NCBI GenBank assembly: GCA_002348045.1
Contig: DDYO01000296.1
Span: 455-12,124 of the forward strand
DNA from: Anaerolineales bacterium UBA2232
GTDB lineage: Bacteria; Chloroflexota; Anaerolineae; UBA2200
Direction of reading: 5' to 3'
DNA length: 11,670 nucleotides
Part shown: positions 1-6,054 of the stretch, piece after piece
How the letters are laid out: every line of letters begins with the position of its first letter
How positions within the stretch are numbered: the first letter of the stretch is position 1
Notes under the pieces: model-generated
Told to the model about the DNA's origin: nothing
Databases searched by the model: none
The model's input: the letters and a program-made list of their open reading frames with translations, nothing else
Translations under genes and position numbers: made by a program

Positions 1-2
1 CG

Positions 3-1337
3 GCGGGCGAGAACCTGGTGCGCTTTGCCGCGATCATGAACGACGCCACGCGCTCGGCGGCACGCGGCGGCCCCGGTGCGGTGATGGGCAGCAAGAACCT
101 GAAGGCGATTGGCATCGCGGGGATCAACGACGTGCGCGTGGCCCATGCTGAGCCGTTCCTGGCAGAGGTGCACAAGGCTTACGAGACCCTGCGGAAGGAC
201 TTTGCGCAGCCCTGGAGCCTGTTGGCGGGATTTGGGAGGACGGGGACCGCCTCGGGCATGAGTCTGATCAATGAGAAATACGCGCTGGCTACCCGTCACC
301 ATCACCAAACCCACTTTGATCGAGCGGAGCAGATCGGGGGCACTGCTTTTGCCGAGCGCTACGGCACGCGGCCCATCGCTTGCAGCGGCTGCCAGGTGCA
401 TTGCGGCATGCTCCGCGCTCCGGCGGACACACGTTGGGGCAGCGTCTGGACCCGCGGTCCAGAGTATGAGACGCTGTACTCCCTGGGCTCCCTGTGCTGC
501 AATGACGATCCAGATATGCTGCTGAAGGCAAACCAGTTGGCCGAGGATCACGGCATGGACACGCTATCACTGGGGGTGAGCGTGGCCTTTGCCATGGAGT
601 GCGCCGAACGGGGAATCCTGCCGAGGGATGCGCTGGGCTCAGGAGTTCGCCTCGAGTTTGGCAGCGCCGAGGCGACCATCAGGCTGATAGAGATGATCGC
701 TTATCGCAAGGGCCTGGGAGACACGCTGGCCGAAGGTGTCCGTCGTGCTGCGGAGATCATTGGGCACGACTCGCTCTCTTTCGCCCTGCAGGTCAAAGGA
801 ATGGAGTTCGCCGCGTGGATGCCCGAGCGCATGCGTGGCATTGCGGTCACTTTCGCCACCTCGAATCGAGGGGCCTGTCACAAAAGGGCGCCCATCGGGG
901 CGGAGCTTATGGGTGCGTTGCCCATGGATGACAATGAGGGGCGGGCCGCCGTGGTGGCGGACATTCAGAACCGGGTGAATGCCTTGTTCACCCTGATTTC
1001 CTGCCGCTTTGTGGACTTTGCGCTGTCGATGGAGTCCTGCGTCACGCTGCTTAATGCTGCCGCGGACCTGGACTACACAGAGCAGACTTTCGTTCGCCTG
1101 GGTGAGGCGATTTGGAATCTGGAGCGCCTCTACAACCTCAGTGCTGGCATTGACGGGGCCGAGGATCGCCTTCCTGACCTTTGTTTCACCGTGCCGCAGG
1201 ACATGCCTGCTGACGCTCGACCCCTGACCCGGGAGGATTTCGCCCGGCTCATGCGAGACTATTACGCCGTACGCGGATGGGATGCCGCCGGCCGTCCGAC
1301 ACAGGAGCGGCTGTTAGCCCTGGGCTTGGCCGGCTGA
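3..1337 (+). CDS. Aldehyde:ferredoxin oxidoreductase family protein, C-terminal part (5' end outside window)
   Basis: Tungsten-pterin/[4Fe-4S] oxidoreductase of the AOR family; known members oxidise aldehydes to acids and reduce ferredoxin in the cytoplasm. The frame is open from the window edge (first full codon at 3). A GTG at 18 lies inside the conserved GENLVR...IMND segment and is not the true start; about 165 N-terminal residues are missing by comparison with the AOR at 7174-9048. Cluster ligands are visible as CxxCxxxC (codons at 381, 390, 402) and a late Cys (codon 1002, SCRF). PEYET, DTLS and RGACH segments match positions that surround the active site in the family. It ends 19 nt before a MoaD-like gene, so it heads an operon. 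The substrate cannot be told; other AOR-family enzymes (FOR, GAPOR, BamB-like) are possible. Family assignment is secure. Confidence 0.93.
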   Translation, partial: AGENLVRFAAIMNDATRSAARGGPGAVMGSKNLKAIGIAGINDVRVAHAEPFLAEVHKAYETLRKDFAQPWSLLAGFGRTGTASGMSLINEKYALATRHHHQTHFDRAEQIGGTAFAERYGTRPIACSGCQVHCGMLRAPADTRWGSVWTRGPEYETLYSLGSLCCNDDPDMLLKANQLAEDHGMDTLSLGVSVAFAMECAERGILPRDALGSGVRLEFGSAEATIRLIEMIAYRKGLGDTLAEGVRRAAEIIGHDSLSFALQVKGMEFAAWMPERMRGIAVTFATSNRGACHKRAPIGAELMGALPMDDNEGRAAVVADIQNRVNALFTLISCRFVDFALSMESCVTLLNAAADLDYTEQTFVRLGEAIWNLERLYNLSAGIDGAEDRLPDLCFTVPQDMPADARPLTREDFARLMRDYYAVRGWDAAGRPTQERLLALGLAG

Positions 1338-1356
1338 TCCCAGGATCAACGAGCAC

Positions 1357-1662
1357 ATGACACAGGAAAGCCGGAGGCGCTGTCGTGTGACCGTGCGCTT
1401 CACCGGGCCGTTTCGGCAGTTGGCCGGCAGGGACTGCGACGAGATTGACGTAACGGCCGGTACGTCCCTGAGGGCTGTGCTGACCGACATCGCTGGGCGT
1501 CTGCCGGATGGCTTTGTCCGCGCTGTACTGCCGGACGTGCCAAAGCAAGTGCCTACAACCATCATCCTGGTAAACCGGCAACCGATCCACGCGGAGTGGC
1601 TGGACCGGCCCCTTCAGGATGGGGACATCGTAGCGTTCGTGCCGCCTATGGCCGGCGGCTAG
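1357..1662 (+). CDS. MoaD/ThiS-family sulfur-carrier protein
   Basis: Small beta-grasp sulfur carrier ending in Met-Ala-Gly-Gly. In MoaD the C-terminal Gly-Gly is activated and thiocarboxylated to donate dithiolene sulfur to molybdopterin/tungstopterin. Family features seen are VRFTGPFRQLAG near the N-terminus, a central ILVNRQP strand and LQDGDIVAFVPP before the Gly-Gly tail. The start is uncertain: the ATG at 1357 has a poor ribosome site, whereas the in-frame GTG at 1387 follows GGAGG (1373-1377) by 9 nt and would give a 91-residue protein starting right at the first beta strand, as MoaD usually does. It sits between an AOR gene (19 nt upstream) and a flavin reductase (27 nt downstream), a typical setting for AOR-linked MoaD copies. 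It may be a dedicated cofactor carrier for that AOR (inference). Confidence 0.9.
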   Translation: MTQESRRRCRVTVRFTGPFRQLAGRDCDEIDVTAGTSLRAVLTDIAGRLPDGFVRAVLPDVPKQVPTTIILVNRQPIHAEWLDRPLQDGDIVAFVPPMAGG

Positions 1663-1689
1663 ATAATCCGACTCTACATGGGAGAGACA

Positions 1690-2271
1690 ATGACTAAAGA
1701 AACACTGGCACCAGGGCTTTTCCGCCGCGTCGTGCGACCGCAACCCACCTACATCGTGACCGTCGCTGGCAAGGATGGGCGGTCGAACCCCATTGCTATT
1801 GACTATCTTACCGCCATTAGCGACAATCCGCCGTGGCTTGCCATGGCGATCATGCCTCAGCGGCACTCGTATGGCTTGCTGCGCGAGAATCCCACGTTCG
1901 TGGTGAACGTGATGGGCTATGAGCATGCGGCTGCTCTGATGATTTGTGGTCGACATCGGGGGTCCGGAGAGGACAAGTTTGCAGCCTCTGGACTGACTCC
2001 CGTTCCCGCGCAGGTTGTACCGGTGCCTGCGATCGCGGAGGCCTTGGCGCACGTCGAGTGTGAGGTCCTGGCGGAGTACCCGGGCGGGGATCACGTTCTA
2101 ATCGTTGCCAAGGTTGTCGCGGCTTCGGTTGAACCTGGAGTGCTGCTCAGCAGCGGTCTGAGGGACTTGACCCTTGCTCCTCCGGTCTTTCATACAGGGG
2201 CGGGCCACCTGACTACCAGCAGCGGTGAGGACCTGTTCATTCCGCGGGACACACCGGAATCGGACCACTAG
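1690..2271 (+). CDS. Flavin reductase-like (flavoredoxin/DIM6-NTAB) FMN-binding split-barrel protein
   Basis: Protein of 193 residues from the ATG at 1690, chosen because GGAGAG (1681-1686) lies just in front of it; the ATG at 1678 has no ribosome site. It matches the flavin reductase-like/flavoredoxin family: an N-terminal strand with SNPIAIDY, a PPWLAMAI strand, the HSYGLLREN helix, FVVNVMG, GEDKFAASGLTPVP, and a late GDHVLIVAKVVA strand. Members bind FMN and either reduce free flavin with NAD(P)H or serve as one-electron carriers in anaerobes. It follows the AOR and MoaD genes with a 27-nt gap, so it is probably co-transcribed; a role as redox partner of the AOR is inference. Family call is good, exact reaction unknown. 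Confidence 0.87.
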   Translation: MTKETLAPGLFRRVVRPQPTYIVTVAGKDGRSNPIAIDYLTAISDNPPWLAMAIMPQRHSYGLLRENPTFVVNVMGYEHAAALMICGRHRGSGEDKFAASGLTPVPAQVVPVPAIAEALAHVECEVLAEYPGGDHVLIVAKVVAASVEPGVLLSSGLRDLTLAPPVFHTGAGHLTTSSGEDLFIPRDTPESDH

Positions 2272-2334
2272 CGGGAGACCGTCCGGGGCAGCTACGAGGG
2301 ACCTCAGCTTGGTGTACTGCTCGAGTGGGATGAT

Positions 2335-2355
2335 GATCACGCGGTTATCGTGATC
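2335..2355. other. Small inverted repeat between convergent genes
   Basis: GATCACG (2335-2341) pairs with CGTGATC (2349-2355) across a 7-nt loop. It lies in the 119-nt gap between the flavin reductase and the oppositely oriented dehydrogenase, so it could help end transcription, but there is no T-run on either side and the stem is short. Weak candidate only. Confidence 0.3.
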
Positions 2356-2390
2356 GGCCTGTGCGATCCTGCGCACCGACGGTGGAAGGG

Positions 2391-3323
2391 TCAGACCGGG
2401 TTGACGACGTTGATGGGCCGGCCGTTCAGGCACGCCCTGACGTTCTCTATCAGCTCTGCTCCCAGACGGATCAGCACCTCGGGGGTGTCCGAGGCAATGT
2501 GCGGAGTCGCGACCACGTTGTCCAGGCTGAGCAGCGACTGCGTGTCTGGATCAATGCCCGCTCTGAACGGTTCACCCTCGAATACGTCCAGCGCGGCGCC
2601 GGCAAGTTGTCCGGTTCGTAGCGCCGTCAGGAGCGCACGTTGGTCCACGATAGCTCCCCGGGAGGTGTTGACCAAGTAGGCTGTCTTCTTCATCAGGGCA
2701 AGCCTGCGCTCATCCATGAGGTGTCTGGTAGCTTGCGTGAGGGGAAGGCACAGGCAGACGATATCCGAGGTGGCCAATAGATCGTCGAGCGCCTGAGGTG
2801 AGCTGCTCGAGTTGACGAACTGGGTGGTCATGCCCAGGCACGCTGCGTAGCGCGCTACCGCCTTGCCGATGTTGCCGTATCCGACCAAACCCAAAGTCTT
2901 GCCGTTGAGCTCAGGCCCCTCGTAAGATACCGGACGCCACTCGCCACGGCGCAGCGATGTGTTGGCCGACACGGTCTTCCGGGTGCACGCCAACATGAGA
3001 CCAAGGGCATGCTCGGCCACGGCAACATAGTTGTGCCGGGGGCAATTGATCACACGGATGCCTGCGCGGCTGGCGGCTGCGCTGTCCACCGAGTCATGTC
3101 CGACCGCCAGGACGATGATATACTTGAGGGAGGGAGCGTGGGAAATGACATCCTCGCCAACGTCAAGGTAGAAGGTGGTAATGATGTCGGCGCCGGCAAT
3201 GCGCTCTATGAGGTTGGCTTGGGATGCTGGACGGGAACTATGGATGGTGGTTTGGACCAGGGCGCCGAGTTCTGCCAGGTGGTTCGGCGTGAGGGGGACG
3301 GGATCGGGCATGACGAGTCGCAT
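2391..3323 (-). CDS. D-2-hydroxyacid dehydrogenase (phosphoglycerate dehydrogenase-like)
   Basis: Protein of 310 residues of the NAD(P)-dependent D-isomer 2-hydroxyacid dehydrogenase family, which interconverts a 2-keto acid and its D-2-hydroxy acid. The Rossmann GxGxxG is GLVGYGNIG (about 145-153). The catalytic triad is intact: Arg222 in NTSRGAIVD, Glu251 in DVFEGEP, His275 in ATPHIAS. At the end of the second Rossmann strand (FVNSSSS) residue 171 is Asn rather than the usual Asp, so NADPH use or relaxed cofactor choice is possible. The length is the short catalytic form, with no ACT regulatory domain as in long SerA. The ATG at 3323 is preceded by GGAGGAGAT, a strong ribosome site. It is transcribed divergently from the deacetylase at 3432. 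The substrate (phosphoglycerate, glyoxylate, lactate-type) is not determined. Confidence 0.92.
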   Translation of the reverse strand: MRLVMPDPVPLTPNHLAELGALVQTTIHSSRPASQANLIERIAGADIITTFYLDVGEDVISHAPSLKYIIVLAVGHDSVDSAAASRAGIRVINCPRHNYVAVAEHALGLMLACTRKTVSANTSLRRGEWRPVSYEGPELNGKTLGLVGYGNIGKAVARYAACLGMTTQFVNSSSSPQALDDLLATSDIVCLCLPLTQATRHLMDERRLALMKKTAYLVNTSRGAIVDQRALLTALRTGQLAGAALDVFEGEPFRAGIDPDTQSLLSLDNVVATPHIASDTPEVLIRLGAELIENVRACLNGRPINVVNPV

Positions 3324-3351
3324 TATCTCCTCCGGCTGGGCAATGCGGGCA

Positions 3352-3379
3352 TTCTACTGCAGGGTGCGCTGAGGGGCAA
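3352..3379 (-). promoter_or_regulatory. Candidate sigma70-type promoter for the D-2-hydroxyacid dehydrogenase
   Basis: On the minus strand TTGCCC (3379-3374), a 16-nt spacer and TAGAAT (3357-3352) lie 29 nt upstream of the ATG at 3323. The same TTGCCC -35 appears before the AOR at 9048. Found by eye, not scored. Confidence 0.5.
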
Positions 3380-3431
3380 TCCTTGGGGTTGATGGAGGTT
3401 CGTGACGTGAGGACCATGGGGGGCGACGCTA

Positions 3432-4499
3432 GTGAATAGGCTGAGCCGTAGAGCCTTTCTTCGGGGAGCCTTCGGGCTTGGCCTGGCAGGAGTTGGTGCC
3501 ATGTTAACCTCACCTGCCGAGACTGCTTCAGCGCTGGGTCGCCGTCAGGTTGCTGCATCAACCACGCCGGGAATAGGGGTGCCCGTGCTGGCGTACCACC
3601 GCGTCTATGCTGAGGGACTCACGCCGGCCCAGTTCTCCGAGCAGATGGCCATCTTGTACCGCCTGGGATATAGAACCATCACCTTGAGGGGGCTGAGCTG
3701 GTATCTGCAGCAGGGTATTGTGCCGGCTGGTCGCGTCGTCCTGACCTTTGATGATATTGGCAATCCCAGCGCAGGGGGTGCCAAGGATATGATGGCAACC
3801 CAGTTCGGGGATTTTTGGCTCCACGTGTTTCCTGTCTTGCGCCAGTACGGATACAAGGGCGTCCTGGGCATCATCACCCAGCACATTCCCGATGAAGGTC
3901 GTGGGTGGGATTGGAAAAAGATCCGGTTTCTGCAGGCGTTGGGCTGGGAATTGGCTTCCCACTCGGTGACCCATGGCTACGGCATGGCGGGTATCGGTTC
4001 ACCCATGAGCCGGGACGAGTTCGTGTCCGAGTTCCGTGATTCTCGCGACATCATCGCTACCAAGTGCGGTCACGCGCCCAGCAGCTACTTCTGGCCGTTC
4101 GGCGAGGTGCACTACCGGGAGGAGGCGGCAGCGCTCTATCCCATCCTGGTCAGCTACTACGAGTCGGTGGCAGTGAGTCGGCTCGATCAACTGCAGCACG
4201 TGCCGCGCTATCACGCCGAATTGCACCTGGGGCAGGACTTGCAGCGCTTGATGGAGCCCTATGCGGCTGGGTCGCGCGCCGGAGTGCTCAACCCTCGCAT
4301 GCGCCGCGCCGAGAGCGTATACACGGTCAGACCCGGCGATACCCTTGGTACCATTGCACTGGCCTACGGTACCTCGGCTCAGGCCATTGTGGAAGCTAAC
4401 CGGAACGGTCATCCAAGACTGCTGGCCCACCCCGAAAGCCTCAGGGTAGGGGACGAACTATGCATACCTACCGGTCGCGAGCCCTACGGCGGTCCGTGA
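3432..4499 (+). CDS. Tat-exported polysaccharide deacetylase with C-terminal LysM domain
   Basis: Protein of 355 residues. The N-terminus has a twin-arginine signal (SRRAFLRG, residues 5-12), a hydrophobic stretch and an Ala-rich cleavage region near residue 35, so export by Tat is likely. Residues about 49-250 are a NodB-type carbohydrate esterase 4 domain: VPVLAYHRV, the metal/catalytic motif TFDD (Asp107-Asp108), SHSVTH (His177, His181) and a YFWPFGE third motif. Residues about 296-346 form a LysM repeat (YTVRPGDTLGTIA ... LRVGDELCIP) that binds GlcNAc polymers, so the enzyme probably removes acetyl groups from peptidoglycan or a surface polysaccharide. The canonical TFDDG is TFDDI here. 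The start is GTG; it is the first start codon after the in-frame stop at 3408 and is preceded by a G-rich stretch. A 7-codon ATG mini-frame (3416-3439) overlaps it. Confidence 0.9.
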   Translation: MNRLSRRAFLRGAFGLGLAGVGAMLTSPAETASALGRRQVAASTTPGIGVPVLAYHRVYAEGLTPAQFSEQMAILYRLGYRTITLRGLSWYLQQGIVPAGRVVLTFDDIGNPSAGGAKDMMATQFGDFWLHVFPVLRQYGYKGVLGIITQHIPDEGRGWDWKKIRFLQALGWELASHSVTHGYGMAGIGSPMSRDEFVSEFRDSRDIIATKCGHAPSSYFWPFGEVHYREEAAALYPILVSYYESVAVSRLDQLQHVPRYHAELHLGQDLQRLMEPYAAGSRAGVLNPRMRRAESVYTVRPGDTLGTIALAYGTSAQAIVEANRNGHPRLLAHPESLRVGDELCIPTGREPYGGP

Positions 4500-4578
4500 A
4501 GACACGGTTGCCATCGGTGAGCTGACCCCTCCGCAATGTATGCGATTGCTATAGGCCTACCGGGTGAGGGTATATGAT

Positions 4579-4607
4579 TTGGCAAACTGAGAATCGTGCG
4601 GTACGAT
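4579..4607 (+). promoter_or_regulatory. Candidate sigma70-type promoter for the TIM-like/thioredoxin operon
   Basis: TTGGCA (4579-4584), a 17-nt spacer and TACGAT (4602-4607) match the -35/-10 consensus at 5/6 and 4/6 positions. The -10 lies 35 nt upstream of the GTG at 4643. The rest of the 143-nt gap after the deacetylase holds no gene. Confidence 0.6.
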
Positions 4608-4642
4608 ACTGGTGACTGTCAACGGATAGCGAGGAAGTAGCG

Positions 4643-5422
4643 GTGCCTCCACCAGTTCGCGACAAAATGGCCGTGGCCGGCTGGAAGATGGCGATGACCA
4701 TCGGGGAGAGCTTGGCATTCGTCGAGCGATTCCCGGGCCTGGTCGGCGCCGCACTGGATGTGGTGGACGTATGTCTCTTCCCTCCGTTTACGGCCCTGTG
4801 GGCCGTCTCAAATGCGGCTCGCAACAGCGGCGTCGAGATCGGTGGGCAGAACGTTGCGGACACGGAGGAGCCTGCCCGAACTGGACAGGTCTCGGCGCGG
4901 TTGCTGGTGGACGCGGGGTGCGTCTGGGTGCAGCTCGGTCACTGGGAGGTGCGCCGCTACCTGGGCGATGATGACGCCACAGTGAATCGCAAGGTTCATC
5001 TGGCCTTGGCGGCGGGGCTCAAGTGCCTGGTCCTGATTGGGGAGGCGCGCGCCAGTCAACTGGCTTTGCAGGACGAGATCGTTGGTCAACTGGACCGCAT
5101 GCTGGCCGGCTGTCGGCCTGACCAGGTGGCAGAGATGGCTCTGATGTATGAGCCTGAGGTGGCTATTGGCCTCGCCGCTCCAGCTCAGGCGCAGCACGTA
5201 GAGGAATGCACCACCCTGTTGCGGCGCTGGGTCGGGGACCGGTTCGGGAGCTGGGCTGCTGACCGCGTACGTGTTCTGTACGGCGGCAGCGTGTCGCCGG
5301 ACCGTGCCCCCACGCTGTTAAACTGCGCCAACGTGGATGGATTGGGTGCCGGGCGACAGGGGCGAAACCCGGACACTTTCGCGGCTATTGTTCGAACGAT
5401 TGCATTGCACGGGGGAGGCTAG
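4643..5422 (+). CDS. Divergent triosephosphate isomerase-like protein
   Basis: Protein of 259 residues with a whole TIM-barrel isomerase architecture. The catalytic residues of triosephosphate isomerase are kept: Lys15 (GWKM), His100 (LGHWEVRR) and Glu170 (YEPEVAIG), plus the phosphate-loop YGGSV (Ser216). Several normally fixed positions differ: Asn of GNWKM is Gly; the Ser after the catalytic His (GHSERR) is Trp; loop 6 after Glu170 is about three residues shorter than in E. coli TpiA; and the GG of the last phosphate loop reads G-A-G-R (235-238). It may be a low-similarity TpiA or an isomerase for a different sugar phosphate (tetrose-phosphate isomerases exist in this family). The start GTG is 5 nt after GAGGAAG (4631-4637). 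It is followed after 4 nt by the selenoprotein thioredoxin, whose ribosome site lies within this gene's end. Confidence 0.85.
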   Translation: MPPPVRDKMAVAGWKMAMTIGESLAFVERFPGLVGAALDVVDVCLFPPFTALWAVSNAARNSGVEIGGQNVADTEEPARTGQVSARLLVDAGCVWVQLGHWEVRRYLGDDDATVNRKVHLALAAGLKCLVLIGEARASQLALQDEIVGQLDRMLAGCRPDQVAEMALMYEPEVAIGLAAPAQAQHVEECTTLLRRWVGDRFGSWAADRVRVLYGGSVSPDRAPTLLNCANVDGLGAGRQGRNPDTFAAIVRTIALHGGG

Positions 5423-5426
5423 CAGG

Positions 5427-5846
5427 ATGTGGGAGCGTGTGAAGCCGGTCTTGAATGACTATTGGCTTATCATCGTCATAGTGGCTGTCCTGGCAGCGGT
5501 GGTGGTGTATCAGGCTGTGACCAGTCCGCCGAACGTCACTGTTCAGGCCCTGGATGCGCAGTTGAACTCCGGGAAACCAGTAGTGCTGCACTTTTACTCC
5601 AATTTCTGACCGTCCTGCCTGGTGGCAAAGCCTGTCGTGCACAGGCTGGAGAGCGAGCTGGGCGATCGTGTGGTATTTCTTCATGCCGACGTGATGAAGG
5701 CCGATGGACTGCAGTTGGCTGACCGTTACTCGGTGCGCGTGACTCCCACAATTCTGGTGCTGGACAAGACGGGCAAGAGCGTGTATGTGGGGCGCGGAAT
5801 TCCCAACTCTGCCGCGATCATGTCTGCGGTGGAATCGGTTGAGTAG
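5427..5846 (+). CDS. Membrane-anchored thioredoxin-like selenoprotein (Sec61, UxxC) read through TGA 5607-5609
   Basis: Protein of 139 residues if the in-frame TGA is selenocysteine. Residues 12-31 are one hydrophobic segment (YWLIIVIVAVLAAVVVYQAV) with positive charges before it, so the domain probably faces outside the membrane. From about residue 38 it follows the thioredoxin fold: a PVVLHFYSNF strand, then TGA-Pro-Ser-Cys (U61, C64) exactly where CxxC stands, the helix continuing AKPVVHRLES, then VVFLHADV, and the cis-Pro segment VTPTILVLD (Pro107). Nothing else breaks the frame, and codons on both sides of the TGA are in one phase. GGGGGAGG (5411-5418) precedes the ATG. The second half has no own ribosome site at its first possible start (GTG 5622). 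A hairpin at 5629-5647 fits a bacterial SECIS. Likely a thiol/selenol oxidoreductase. The alternative is a nonsense mutation, made unlikely by the position of the TGA. Confidence 0.88.
5629..5647 (+). promoter_or_regulatory. Candidate bacterial SECIS element
   Basis: AGCCTGT (5629-5635) pairs perfectly with ACAGGCT (5641-5647), leaving a 5-nt loop CGTGC whose second base is G followed by T. The loop starts 26 nt after the TGA. Bacterial SECIS hairpins recognised by SelB lie within the coding region downstream of UGA, typically with a G in the first two loop bases and the loop about 16-37 nt from the UGA; this hairpin meets those rules. A competing shorter hairpin (TGCC-TGGT-GGCA, 5616-5627), which can be extended down to the UGA itself, is also possible. 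Confidence 0.7.
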
Positions 5847-5974
5847 GGAGTGGTTGGCCTCAGTGGCATAGCGGGATGCTCTGGTACAGGACTGGTTCAC
5901 CTCGCCGGGGGCGATTTGCGCTCACGCTGGGTCCTCTGACTGGACGAACAGACACCAGGTGCGTATCAAGACAA

Positions 5975-6006
5975 AACGAGCGGGGGCACATGTGCCCCCG
6001 CTCGTT
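5975..6006. terminator. Perfect 32-bp palindrome, likely bidirectional terminator
   Basis: AACGAGCGGGGGCACA (5975-5990) is followed at once by its exact reverse complement (5991-6006). It lies between the stop of the selenoprotein gene (5846) and that of the convergent methyltransferase (6055). On the minus strand the stem runs into TTTTGT, an acceptable T-run for an intrinsic terminator of the methyltransferase; on the plus strand the tail is TTATCT, weaker. The rest of the gap at 5847-6054 shows no gene. Confidence 0.8.
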
Positions 6007-6054
6007 ATCTACTCCTTCTGGATCTCTTAAACCGGGACCTGCCTCCCTGAACGG

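Noticed and set aside
2272..2400. Open frame continuing in phase after the flavin reductase stop, with a protein-like stretch LLEWDDDHAVIVIGL
   Set aside because: The family normally ends where the TAG is, there is no start or ribosome site, and the frame soon runs antisense to the dehydrogenase. Readthrough is not supported.
4064..4449. Plus-strand frames inside the deacetylase gene
   Set aside because: They overlap the deacetylase/LysM coding sequence, have no domain, and are shadows.
5622..5846. Independent 74-residue gene starting at GTG 5622
   Set aside because: It starts in the middle of the thioredoxin fold just after the active site and has no ribosome site; it is the second half of the selenoprotein.
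5847..5974. Possible tRNA or small RNA in the gap before the palindrome
   Set aside because: No cloverleaf, anticodon arm or T-loop sequence could be found.
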